This document shows, in pieces, positions 1 through 7,499 of a stretch of 14,950 bases of DNA (the stretch's first letter is position 1; the number at the start of each line of letters is the position of its first letter). This DNA comes from CAZLMF01 sp964560565 (GTDB lineage Bacteria > Bacillota > Clostridia > Oscillospirales > Ruminococcaceae), in contig CAZLMF010000043.1 in assembly GCA_964560565.1 (NCBI GenBank), positions 1-14,950 of the forward strand, read 5' to 3'. The position numbers and the translations under genes are program-made. The notes beneath the pieces were generated by a model. It ran no database searches and had not been told where the DNA came from. It worked only from the letters and a program-made list of their open reading frames with translations.

Positions 1-2197
1 TTATGACCTCAAGCTGATGGTCGCGCGGCAAGCGGATGAAGTTGACTGCATAGCCCGAAACACGAATGGTAAGTTGAGGATAAAGCTCAGGATGCTTCAT
101 TGCATCAATAAGCAAATCACGATTTAGCACGTTGACATTGACATGATGCCCGTTTTCCTTGAAAAATCCGTCAAGAAGGGTGACAGCATTGTCTATCTGT
201 GATTTTTCATCCTTGCCTAAGGCATTCGGAACAATTGAAAAAGTATAGGAAATGCCGTCTTCGGAATAACTATATGGCAGTTTTGCAACTGACATAAAGG
301 ATGCTAATGCGCCATGGGTATCTCTGCCGTGCATTGGGTTTGCGCCCGGCGCAAAAGGCTCGCCACGCTTGCGTCCGTCGGGAGTGCAGCCTGTCTTTTT
401 GCCATATACAACATTTGAGGTAATGGTCAAAATTGACATTGTAGGCTTGCTGCCACGATAGGTGCGCTGCTTAGAAAGGTTAATCATAAACTGCTTTACA
501 AGCTCTACCGCAATAGTGTCAACGCGAGAGTCATTATTTCCAAACTTAGGGAATTCACCCTCCACCTCGAAGTCAACTGCAAGTCCGTCCTCATTATAGA
601 TAGGGCGCACCTTTGCGTATTTAATCGCCGAAAGGCTATCCGCAACCACTGACAGCCCTGCTATACCGCAAGCTGAAGTGCGAAGTACGGTTTCATCGTG
701 AAGTGCCATTTGGATTTTTTCGTAGCAATATTTATCGTGCATATAGTGGATAACGTTCAAAGTATTGATGTAAAGTCTGCTCAGCCAGCCCACAATGACG
801 TCAAGCCTTGCTGTGACTTCCTCGTAGTTTAGATAACCATCCTCAGTGAGAGGGATTTGCGCAATCGCAGGAGCAACCTGCTTGCCGCTGATTTCGTCCT
901 TGCCGCCGTTTATAGCGTATAAAAGTGCCTTTGCAAGATTTGCTCTTGCGCCGAAAAACTGCATCTGCTTGCCAATTTTCATAGCTGATACACAGCATGC
1001 AATACCATAATCGTCACCGAATTTCGGGCGCATAAGGTCGTCATTTTCGTACTGTATTGATGAGGTTTCAATTGAAATTCTTGCGCAAAAACGCTTAAAA
1101 CTTTCGGGGAGGTTTTGACTCCACAATACCGTTAGGTTAGGCTCTGGGGCAGGGCCTAGATTTACTAGGGTATGCAAAAAGCGATAGGACATTTTTGTAA
1201 CCATATGCCTGCCGTCAATGCACATTCCGCCAAGCGCCTCAGTTACCCATGTGGGATCTCCCGAGAAAAGCTCATCATATTCAGGTGTGCGCAAAAAGCG
1301 CACCATGCGAAGCTTCATAATGAAGTGGTCAACAAATTCCTGTATTTCCGATTCGGTATACTTGCCGCTTTTTAGGTCACGCTGAGCGTAAATGTCAAGG
1401 AAGGTTGATACTCTACCCAAGCTCATAGCTGCGCCATTTTGCTCCTTAACCGCTGCAAGGTATGCAAAGTAAAGCCATTGTACAGCTTCCTTTGTGTCTT
1501 GCGCTGGCTTTGAAATGTCAAAGCCGTATTCCGCCGCCATGACCTTTAGCTGAGCAAGGGCGCGCAGCTGCTCTGCAAGCTCCTCGCTGTCACGAATGGT
1601 ATCGCTATCAAATATATAGTCGCCCAGTAGGCTTTTAGCCGCTTTTTTATACTCAATAAGCTTATCAACTCCATAGAGTGCAACCCTGCGGTAGTCCCCT
1701 ATTATGCGCCCCCTACCGTAAGAATCGGGTAAGCCTGTGATAATGCCCGAGTGGCGCGCACTTTTCATCTCTTGGGTGTAAACATCAAATACGCCGTCAT
1801 TGTGGGTTTTGCGATGGCGGAAAATGCGGTCGGTTTCAGGGTCAATTTCCCTGCCGTATGCTTCAAGGGAGTTATGCACCATGCGAATACCGCCAAAGGG
1901 CATTATCGCACGCTTTAGGGGCATATCGGTCTGAACTCCGACGATTTGCTCAAGGTCCTTATCTATATAGCCCGCATTATGGGACACAATGGTCGAAATC
2001 GTGCGGGTGTCAATGTCGTATATTCCGTCTCGCTCACGCTCCTCGCGCATAAGGTCGCTCACCTGCTGCCAAAGGGACTTCGTGCGCTGTGTGGGAGACG
2101 CAAGAAAGCTCTCGTCCCCGTCATAGGACGTGAAATTTCGAACTATGAAGTCGCGTGTATCTATCTGCTCCTGCCATTGCCCTTTTACAAAATCCAT
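1..2197 (-). CDS. pflB: pyruvate formate-lyase (formate acetyltransferase), 3' end cut by window edge
   Basis: Glycyl-radical enzyme that converts pyruvate and CoA to acetyl-CoA and formate in anaerobic fermentation; cytoplasmic. I translated 732 codons from the ATG at 2197. The frame is still open at base 1, so only the last few codons are missing (the family is about 740-760 residues). Visible motifs are the adjacent active-site cysteines in IACCVSAM (C401, C402) and the C-terminal glycyl-radical motif VSGYAVNF (G715), which ends the readable part. Dense near-identities to E. coli PflB run through the whole length, for example GGMCIDGRH, SSIQYENDDLMRP and TSACGIAGLSVVADSLSAIK. A ribosome binding site, AAGGAAAGGCGAGG, lies just upstream of the ATG. 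The activating enzyme pflA would be expected beyond the left edge, but that is inference. The gene has its own promoter and a long leader with inverted repeats. Confidence 0.97.
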   Translation of the reverse strand, partial: MDFVKGQWQEQIDTRDFIVRNFTSYDGDESFLASPTQRTKSLWQQVSDLMREERERDGIYDIDTRTISTIVSHNAGYIDKDLEQIVGVQTDMPLKRAIMPFGGIRMVHNSLEAYGREIDPETDRIFRHRKTHNDGVFDVYTQEMKSARHSGIITGLPDSYGRGRIIGDYRRVALYGVDKLIEYKKAAKSLLGDYIFDSDTIRDSEELAEQLRALAQLKVMAAEYGFDISKPAQDTKEAVQWLYFAYLAAVKEQNGAAMSLGRVSTFLDIYAQRDLKSGKYTESEIQEFVDHFIMKLRMVRFLRTPEYDELFSGDPTWVTEALGGMCIDGRHMVTKMSYRFLHTLVNLGPAPEPNLTVLWSQNLPESFKRFCARISIETSSIQYENDDLMRPKFGDDYGIACCVSAMKIGKQMQFFGARANLAKALLYAINGGKDEISGKQVAPAIAQIPLTEDGYLNYEEVTARLDVIVGWLSRLYINTLNVIHYMHDKYCYEKIQMALHDETVLRTSACGIAGLSVVADSLSAIKYAKVRPIYNEDGLAVDFEVEGEFPKFGNNDSRVDTIAVELVKQFMINLSKQRTYRGSKPTMSILTITSNVVYGKKTGCTPDGRKRGEPFAPGANPMHGRDTHGALASFMSVAKLPYSYSEDGISYTFSIVPNALGKDEKSQIDNAVTLLDGFFKENGHHVNVNVLNRDLLIDAMKHPELYPQLTIRVSGYAVNFIRLPRDHQLEVI

Positions 2198-2244
2198 ATT
2201 GCCTCGCCTTTCCTTACTGTGGTTACATGGTTTCTTGTTCTGTT

Positions 2245-2285
2245 TACTTTTGCTTGTAAAAGTATATCAATATAGTATACTATAT
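2245..2285. repeat. two further palindromes in the pflB leader
   Basis: A 16-base perfect palindrome, ATATAGTATACTATAT, occupies 2270-2285. Next to it, TACTTTT (2245-2251) and AAAAGTA (2258-2264) form a 7-base inverted repeat around six bases. Both lie between the large inverted repeat and the pflB ribosome binding site. Their function is not known to me. AT-rich DNA gives short palindromes by chance, so the 7-base pair alone would mean little. Confidence 0.5.
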
Positions 2286-2293
2286 GTGAAATA

Positions 2294-2333
2294 GTAACAA
2301 AACATATTGTCACTCAACAATATGTTGTGTTAC
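2294..2333. promoter_or_regulatory. long inverted repeat in the pflB leader (operator or RNA hairpin)
   Basis: AACATATTGT (2301-2310) and ACAATATGTT (2317-2326) are perfect 10-base inverted arms around a 6-base centre. After a single mismatch the arms extend by another six pairs, GTAACA (2294-2299) with TGTTAC (2328-2333). The site lies between the promoter and the ATG of pflB, so it could be a repressor operator or an RNA hairpin. It does not fit the Rex consensus (TTGTTAA-N4-TTAACAA), because the half-site spacing is wrong. There is no T-run suited to termination. Confidence 0.65.
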
Positions 2334-2372
2334 ATCTAGAGTTGTAATCGCAATTTGTAGTGGTGTACTAAT

Positions 2373-2401
2373 ATAATATCAAATCTATATGTTTTTGTCA
2401 A
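2373..2401 (-). promoter_or_regulatory. sigma-A promoter for pflB
   Basis: On the minus strand TTGACA (2401-2396), a 17-base spacer and TATTAT (2378-2373) make a near-perfect housekeeping promoter. Transcription would begin near 2366 and leave a leader of about 170 bases before the pflB ATG. A sequence resembling a catabolite (cre) site, TTGTAATCGCAATTTG at 2342-2357, lies just downstream of the predicted start. It matches the left half of the cre consensus but not the right half, so it is only a possibility. Confidence 0.75.
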
Positions 2402-2485
2402 TGTATAAGTGGGGCATATAACGACAAAGTTTTCTAATTTTGAATCGGTTTTTATGTAACAAATGCTAGTGCCTATAAAAGCTCT

Positions 2486-2513
2486 AATCGCCTGTGCAAA
2501 TGCACAGACGATT
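2486..2513 (-). terminator. hairpin downstream of the CmpB-like gene
   Basis: AATCG-CTGTGC (2486-2497, one bulged or mismatched base at 2491) pairs with GCACAG-CGATT (2502-2513) around an AAAT loop. It lies 20 bases past the stop of the minus-strand gene ending at 2533, which suggests a transcription terminator. In that direction it is followed only by a weak T-rich stretch (AGAGCTTTTA), so termination may be partial. Confidence 0.5.
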
Positions 2514-2532
2514 TAATTTAAGTAGATTTTAT

Positions 2533-3291
2533 TTATTTTTTATTATGCAGCTTTTCCTTAATCCTTTTGAGGGCGTCATTGTAGTTGAGGGATTCAAACT
2601 TTGGGAATGCCTTTAGAATACGCTTGCCTTGAAATGTGTCTTTGTTAAGCAGCTCTCGTAATCTCTCTGCAAGCTGCATCCCCTCGACACTTTCCTGCAG
2701 TGCAGCAATAACATTATCAGTCTGCTTTTTAGGGTCCTTAATAAATGCGTTAATGAAGTCTTGAATTTCCGCCAGCCTGCCGTTTAGCTTGAATATATGG
2801 TATACAGTTAAGGTGAGGTCGGCAAATATTATGAACAGGATTATAAGCCCTACTAAAGCAATTATATTGTCGGGAATTTTCTCTGTAAAGCTTGAAATAG
2901 CAGGATGTATCCATTTAACAAGCAAAACTGAGAATATGCCGAATACAATCGCGCCAAGCAAGCATACCCTGCCGTTTAAGTTAAACCTCATTTGGGAATA
3001 GTCCCACCATTTTGCCTTGAATGATTTTTCTAATATGTAGGCTGTTAGGTACTCAATGGTGCAGGTGAGAATACTACCTGCTAGAAACAGCGCAATGTAA
3101 TTGCCCTTTATATCGTTTAGCAGCATTATTACAGCAATTGCGCCAAAGCCGTATACAGGGCAAATAGGTCCTGTCAGAAAACCTCTGTTGACAAGCTTCC
3201 TTTCTTGAACTGAGCATAAAATTGACTCGTATATCCAGCCCATTGTGCTATAAATAATGAACCACATAAACAGTGTTATTATATACGTCAA
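2533..3291 (-). CDS. putative ABC-transporter-type membrane protein (COG4905 / CmpB family)
   Basis: Integral membrane protein of 252 residues, matching from memory the family annotated 'putative ABC transporter permease' (ABC_trans_CmpB, COG4905), whose function is not established. The features that led me there are the N-terminal GWIYES, NRGFLTGPICPVYGFG (35-50), the glutamate in CTIEYLTAYILE (77-88), WWDYS (95-99) and NLNGRVCL (104-111). About five membrane segments are visible, near 4-24, 46-60, 66-86, 108-128 and 142-166. They are followed by a charged cytosolic tail to 252 that looks helical. The start is TTG at 3291, not ATG. It is supported by AGGTGA six bases upstream, which lies inside the end of the HD gene, and by a membrane segment that begins at once. 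The two genes are separated by two bases, so translation is probably coupled. Confidence 0.75.
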   Translation of the reverse strand: MTYIITLFMWFIIYSTMGWIYESILCSVQERKLVNRGFLTGPICPVYGFGAIAVIMLLNDIKGNYIALFLAGSILTCTIEYLTAYILEKSFKAKWWDYSQMRFNLNGRVCLLGAIVFGIFSVLLVKWIHPAISSFTEKIPDNIIALVGLIILFIIFADLTLTVYHIFKLNGRLAEIQDFINAFIKDPKKQTDNVIAALQESVEGMQLAERLRELLNKDTFQGKRILKAFPKFESLNYNDALKRIKEKLHNKK

Positions 3292-3293
3292 AT

Positions 3294-3791
3294 TTAATCA
3301 CCTGCGAGAATCATATTTTTGTAGGAATGAGGAATGCGCCTAGAGTGAAAGAACTCCATTGTCGCGCACACTTTGTCTACGATGGAAACGATAAGTGCCA
3401 TTCTGTATTTAGGCAGCTTTATGGTCATGGGCCACATATGCTTTGCTATAATGTCACGCTCTACCTCATTTAGCCTAAAGTAAAGGGAGGCATTTCTTAG
3501 CGCATCAGCCGGGTGAGTAAAGCCATGTAGCATACGCCCGTTGTCCTTGTCACGCCAATCGTATAGGAAAAAATCGTGCAAAAGCGCACCTCGGATTAGA
3601 CTGCGATAACCTCTGTCGAGCTTCCACCTTCTGCAAATTAAAAAGCTATAATACGCCACAGCAATGCTATGCTCAAGACAGTTTGTTTTGCCGTGCTGAG
3701 CATATTTGCTCATACTTTGAACTTGCTCAAGAGAGAGAACTTCTTTTGCACATTTATTGAAAAACATCAATTCATCGTGATTAAGCTTCAT
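3294..3791 (-). CDS. HD-domain metal-dependent phosphohydrolase
   Basis: Cytoplasmic protein of 165 residues with the HD-superfamily metal-binding pattern: H41 in LEHSIAVAYYS, the H72-D73 doublet in LLHDFFLYDW, further histidines H89, H93 and H118, and D139 in IVDKV. HD proteins of this kind hydrolyse phosphate esters, often of nucleotides, but the substrate cannot be told from sequence. The start at 3791 is supported by AAGGAGG four bases upstream. The membrane protein follows after two bases, which implies a shared message and possibly a shared task. No clear promoter was seen just upstream. The terminator of the large upstream gene lies at 3854-3889, so a promoter in the remaining 60 bases, or read-through, must serve it. 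Confidence 0.85.
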   Translation of the reverse strand: MKLNHDELMFFNKCAKEVLSLEQVQSMSKYAQHGKTNCLEHSIAVAYYSFLICRRWKLDRGYRSLIRGALLHDFFLYDWRDKDNGRMLHGFTHPADALRNASLYFRLNEVERDIIAKHMWPMTIKLPKYRMALIVSIVDKVCATMEFFHSRRIPHSYKNMILAGD

Positions 3792-3853
3792 GACGCCTCC
3801 TTAACTTTGACCTTTTCTTGTTTCGAAAATTACTCCCATGTCTATGTTTTGAT

Positions 3854-3889
3854 AAAACCGCTTAGAATATTCAATAACTAAGCGGTTTT
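3854..3889 (-). terminator. rho-independent terminator of the pseudo-ATPase gene
   Basis: AAAACCGCTTAG (3854-3865) and CTAAGCGGTTTT (3878-3889) are perfect 12-base inverted arms around a 12-base loop. In the minus direction the stem itself ends in TTTT. It lies 13 bases past the stop of the large gene ending at 3903. On the plus strand it is followed by ATTTTATT, so the hairpin could work in either direction, but no plus-strand gene ends here. Confidence 0.85.
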
Positions 3890-3902
3890 ATTTTATTGAC
3901 TT

Positions 3903-6440
3903 TTATAATTTTCTTACGCCTTGAATTAGCAGGACAAGCACCATCCATGCAAGGTTGTATACAAGCATTATAGCCGCTGTGAACTGCGTAGGGGATGACA
4001 TAAGGGTGAGCACCGATACAAGTATCAGCCCTAGTATAACTGAAGCGGTCTGCACCGCTGCGCCGAGCATTACAACCTTCCTCGTACATTTACATGCGAT
4101 TAGCCCTGCCGCAAAGGATACAAACCTGCCTCCGAAGCTTAACGAGCCGCTTTGTTTTGCCATGTAGCCTGTATGGTTATCAAAGCTTTCATGCATCCTA
4201 AAGGGCAAAATCTTAAATATATTAGGAGAAACGTAAAATAACTCCGAAAGCTTGTTTATAGTGACGATTGAGTCAACAGTGCGCAGCATTAAATATACGC
4301 CCTGCTTTTCAAGGTCTTGAACATAGCTTTTTACCTCAAAGTTTGCTTTCATCTCAACGATAAACATCGCCGCTAAATCCCCAGAAACGGACAGATACAT
4401 TACATTTTTGTCGCCCTTTACGTACTTCTGCTCCTTTGAAAGGGGTGGCAGGTCAATGGAGTGATTACGCATAAGCTCACGATTGCCAAGGAGCACTCGC
4501 TTATTGCCTATCCAGCCGCTCATTCCCATGCTGTCTTCATATATATAGCTTTCGACCTGCTTGAGCATTGCCTTCTTTCCGCCGATTACATCATAGAACA
4601 TATGGGAAAGCACACTTCCTGCGTGTATTGAAAGGCTTGCAGCGTCTAAAAACGCATCATCTATTTTTGTGTTGCCAAAAATTTTAAATCCGATTAGGTC
4701 TATCGAGCTTTCAGGGAATAGCTGTGTGGCATCTACTAAAACGGAATTTACATCTGCAAACTCATCAACAGTTGAATAGCCCAGCATGACAGCCGATTCC
4801 TTAGACAGGCTGCTCGATACCCTTGAAAGAGGAACATTCACAATAAACATAATTGAAAACGGCGCACACACGCATATTGCAGCAGCAAAGGCTGAAATAG
4901 CAAGGCTTGTGTTGCTCGTAAGGAAATAAACTGCGCCCGAAAGAACAAGAGAAAGCACCACCGAAATAGGAACAATTCGGCGGCTAAGGTTGTCCGCATA
5001 GTCAACAGAGTAGGAATTTGCAAGAAAGTCCGATAAAAACTCCGTTTTGCGTGTTGTTGCAAGAACAGGAATATCGTTCATTGTGCCTCTTGTGAAGCTT
5101 TCGACTTGCTTCTCATTTTCGACGACTGCAACAGAGTGTTTAGGAGAATCCCCTGAAACAAATCGGAAGTTACGCTTTGTACGCAGTACAATTTCAAGCT
5201 TTCCTAGTGTGTTGAATATAAGCCCGAAAATTGCAACTACTATATATACTCCAACTTTACCTGCTCTGACGGCTTCAACGTCAAATAACAGCACAAAAGC
5301 GCTGAGTAGGCTTATCACCATTGCAAGAGCTGAAACGCTGTCGCTGTCTGCCTTAAAAGCTAATGCTTTTGAAGTTCCGCTTGATATTACGGTATAGGAA
5401 ACAAAGGCAGCTAAAACACCGAGGATAATGCTTGCATATAAAAAGCCCTCAGGGTGAATACTTTTGTTAAAATAGTCGATTATCGGCAAAGAAAGCTCAT
5501 TTGCAACACTAATATATAATGCGCAAACTCCCATGCATATCAGCATGAAAAAGCGTAGCATAAGGCTGCTTTTAATTTGAGCAAGGTCCTCGAGTATTGA
5601 GGGCGTGTCCTCAAAGCTGTTGTAGTCGTCAATTTCGCCGTTTTCATTCGGATCTGATATTTTGGCGTCGTCAATTTTTCCTTCTTCAGTAGCTTCAAGT
5701 ACAAAGTCGCGAATTTTATGACTTCTTTTTGCTTTAAGCTCGCGAATTTTATCTTCCTCTTTAATGGGGACTTCGAGTGTCATTTGCTCGGTATCTGCAA
5801 TGACCTTCCTTTTAAGTTCACTGCTAAGCTTAAACTCTTCCTTTTTAGCCTCCGGTGCAAGCTTGGAATCGTTTATTTGCTCGGAGCTGCGCTTTTCGTT
5901 TAAGCTTTTGTTTAAGCTGTCAAGCAACGACTTGTTTGTGCGGGCAGGGCTGCCCTTTTCGCGGTTGTCCTTGCGCCCAATGGGTTCTATGTTATGCTTC
6001 TCGAAGCTTAGCTCTCCATCATCCTTAAGCTTCTCCTTGGATTTCTTCTTTTCATATTTAGGGGTGGAATCCTCAAAAATCAGCTTTGTATCCGACAAGT
6101 CCTCAGGGCTTACAACCATTGCGTGAGCTTTTACAGGCTTAGCTTCCTTTGGTTGCTTATCTTCTACTTTTTCTTGTTCTTTAACAGGCAGAGCTTTCTC
6201 AGACTTCTTAGCTGTTACTTTTCCCTTGTCAGCCTTTTTTTCAGACACCTTTTCCTTTTCAGGGACAAAAGCTGTCCCTAAAATATCGTCTATGCTCTCA
6301 TCGGTACTCTCTTTTATATGCGTAGGCGTAATCCCTAAAATACTATCAATTAGAGAGTCATCCGCAGGCTTCCCCGAGCCTTTACTAGGGCCAATTTCGT
6401 CGAGAATATCATCTACACTGTATTCATTTCTGCCAGACAT
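3903..6440 (-). CDS. degenerate P-type ATPase-like membrane protein with long charged N-terminus
   Basis: 845 residues from the ATG at 6440. A GTG three codons upstream is also open, but GGGGGAG sits 8 bases before the ATG and directly on the GTG. Residues 1-290 are hydrophilic, Lys/Glu/Ser-rich and probably disordered, with SVDDILDEI (8-16), SLIDSILGI (29-37) and SIDDILGTA (49-57). Four membrane segments follow (about 293-313, 331-351, 373-389, 397-412), then a short loop where an actuator domain would be. Next are two segments (490-507, 513-537) with VCAP (524-527) in the place of CPC/CPx. VDATQ (D570) sits where DKTGT belongs. A nucleotide-domain-like GWIGNKRVLLGNREL (642-656) and LRTVDS (719-724, for LTGD) follow, then two or three final segments (about 771-839). 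The order of a metal P-type ATPase is kept, yet the phosphorylation motif, TGE and GDGxND are lost. It starts just after rlmB and ends at a terminator. Function unknown; I infer a non-pumping pseudoenzyme. Confidence 0.7.
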   Translation of the reverse strand: MSGRNEYSVDDILDEIGPSKGSGKPADDSLIDSILGITPTHIKESTDESIDDILGTAFVPEKEKVSEKKADKGKVTAKKSEKALPVKEQEKVEDKQPKEAKPVKAHAMVVSPEDLSDTKLIFEDSTPKYEKKKSKEKLKDDGELSFEKHNIEPIGRKDNREKGSPARTNKSLLDSLNKSLNEKRSSEQINDSKLAPEAKKEEFKLSSELKRKVIADTEQMTLEVPIKEEDKIRELKAKRSHKIRDFVLEATEEGKIDDAKISDPNENGEIDDYNSFEDTPSILEDLAQIKSSLMLRFFMLICMGVCALYISVANELSLPIIDYFNKSIHPEGFLYASIILGVLAAFVSYTVISSGTSKALAFKADSDSVSALAMVISLLSAFVLLFDVEAVRAGKVGVYIVVAIFGLIFNTLGKLEIVLRTKRNFRFVSGDSPKHSVAVVENEKQVESFTRGTMNDIPVLATTRKTEFLSDFLANSYSVDYADNLSRRIVPISVVLSLVLSGAVYFLTSNTSLAISAFAAAICVCAPFSIMFIVNVPLSRVSSSLSKESAVMLGYSTVDEFADVNSVLVDATQLFPESSIDLIGFKIFGNTKIDDAFLDAASLSIHAGSVLSHMFYDVIGGKKAMLKQVESYIYEDSMGMSGWIGNKRVLLGNRELMRNHSIDLPPLSKEQKYVKGDKNVMYLSVSGDLAAMFIVEMKANFEVKSYVQDLEKQGVYLMLRTVDSIVTINKLSELFYVSPNIFKILPFRMHESFDNHTGYMAKQSGSLSFGGRFVSFAAGLIACKCTRKVVMLGAAVQTASVILGLILVSVLTLMSSPTQFTAAIMLVYNLAWMVLVLLIQGVRKL

Positions 6441-6445
6441 AGATT

Positions 6446-7261
6446 TCACTCCCCCTTTATAAGCTTTTGTGCTTGAGCGCTCCCTCTTTGCCGAACAACC
6501 TCATACATCAATATCCCTGCAGCGACTGATGCGTTAAGGGAGCTGATTTTTCCTTTCATGGGCAGGCTTAGAATAAAATCGCACTTTTCACGAATTAGTC
6601 TGCCTATGCCGTTGCCCTCAGCACCGATAACAAGGGCAACATCCCCTGTTAAATCCGTGGTGTTGTAGGCCTCACCGTCCATGTCAGCGCCGTAAATCCA
6701 TACCCCTGCGGACTTTAGCTCGTCAATAGCCGCACTTAGGTTTGGCACCCTCGCAACAGGTACATAGCTTGCTGCGCCTGCTGAGGTCTTGTATACCGTG
6801 GAGCTTAGGGATGCACTGCGCCTCTTGGGTATGATTATCCCGTTTACGCCTGCCGCTTCAGCTGAGCGGATAATAGCACCTAGATTATGTGGATCCTCGA
6901 TTTCATCTGCAATTATGATAAATGCAGGCTCGCCGCTTTTCTTAGCAGCAGCAAGCAAGTCCTCAATTTCAACGTACTCTGCGCACGGAATAGTGGCAAC
7001 TACACCTTGGTGGTTGCCTGTAAACATGGAGTTTAGCTTTGCAGAGTTTACTCTCTTTATGACTACATTGCTTTGCCCTGCAACAGCGACAATCTTGCCT
7101 ATGCTTCCTGTTGCCTCGCTGTCAATATATATGCTGTCGAGAGGGGTACCCGATTTAAGCGCCTCAAGCACTGGGTTGCGCCCGGCAATGATGCCCTGTG
7201 AATCCTCTTCAGGGACAAAAGCCCTGCGTTTTGTATTTGTGAAGTTTGTGCTTTCGCTCAT
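6446..7261 (-). CDS. rlmB: 23S rRNA 2'-O-ribose methyltransferase, TrmH/SpoU family (RlmB-like)
   Basis: SAM-dependent 2'-O-methyltransferase of 271 residues, a normal length for RlmB. The N-terminal substrate-binding part begins with GIIAGRNPVLEAL (23-35). The SpoU domain shows motif 1 (DEIEDPHNLGAIIRSAEA, 119-136), motif 2 (VIGAEGNGI, 211-219) and motif 3 (LPMKGKISSLNASVAAGI, 233-250), which form the knotted SAM site. RlmB methylates a guanosine in the 23S rRNA peptidyl-transferase region; that exact target is family knowledge. I chose the ATG at 7261 because AAAAGGAA lies nine bases upstream. A longer open frame passes into the assembly gap and has no support. The TGA stop is five bases before the ATG of the large membrane protein, so the two are co-transcribed. 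Confidence 0.93.
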   Translation of the reverse strand: MSESTNFTNTKRRAFVPEEDSQGIIAGRNPVLEALKSGTPLDSIYIDSEATGSIGKIVAVAGQSNVVIKRVNSAKLNSMFTGNHQGVVATIPCAEYVEIEDLLAAAKKSGEPAFIIIADEIEDPHNLGAIIRSAEAAGVNGIIIPKRRSASLSSTVYKTSAGAASYVPVARVPNLSAAIDELKSAGVWIYGADMDGEAYNTTDLTGDVALVIGAEGNGIGRLIREKCDFILSLPMKGKISSLNASVAAGILMYEVVRQRGSAQAQKLIKGE

Positions 7262-7297
7262 TATACACGTTCCTTTTGGTTTTTCAATTGATGTTTT
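7243..7297. repeat. 55-base exact duplicate, left copy, at the assembly gap
   Basis: These 55 bases, covering the rlmB start codon and its ribosome binding site, recur exactly at 7398-7452 directly after the N run. The copies abut the gap on each side. I read this as two contigs overlapping by one k-mer rather than a biological duplication. Confidence 0.9.
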
Positions 7298-7397
7298 NNN
7301 NNNNNNNNNNNNNNNNNNNNNNNNNNNNNNNNNNNNNNNNNNNNNNNNNNNNNNNNNNNNNNNNNNNNNNNNNNNNNNNNNNNNNNNNNNNNNNNNN
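7298..7397. other. assembly gap of exactly 100 N
   Basis: One hundred N, the usual placeholder for a scaffold join of unknown size. The flanks share 55 identical bases, so the true distance is probably negative. Merging the copies joins base 7297 to base 7453 and removes 155 positions. The open frames crossing the gap are artefacts. Confidence 0.95.
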
Positions 7398-7452
7398 AGT
7401 TTGTGCTTTCGCTCATTATACACGTTCCTTTTGGTTTTTCAATTGATGTTTT
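7398..7452. repeat. 55-base exact duplicate, right copy, at the assembly gap
   Basis: Exact second copy of 7243-7297. It contains a second rlmB start codon and ribosome binding site, which should not be counted as another gene start. Confidence 0.9.
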
Positions 7453-7499
7453 ATAAGTTTTTTGCGTTATGGTCTTAAACTATAAGGCTTGTACACTAC

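Noticed and set aside
1172..2275. Open frames on the plus strand opposite the left-most gene (1172-1375, 1858-2052, 1946-2275)
   Set aside because: They lie antisense to pyruvate formate-lyase, which is recognised along its whole length. They have no ribosome binding sites or family resemblance.
2294..2333. Rex or Fnr/Crp operator at pflB
   Set aside because: The half-site sequence and distance do not match TTGTTAA-N4-TTAACAA, TTGAT-N4-ATCAA or TGTGA-N6-TCACA, so no regulator was assigned.
7262..7423. N-terminal extension of rlmB across the gap (325-codon version)
   Set aside because: The extension consists mostly of unknown residues and duplicated sequence. The ATG at 7261 has a good ribosome binding site and gives the usual RlmB length.
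6789..7478. 229-codon plus-strand frame running through the N gap
   Set aside because: It is antisense to rlmB, contains a run of unknown residues, and repeats the same peptide on both sides of the gap because of the assembly duplicate.
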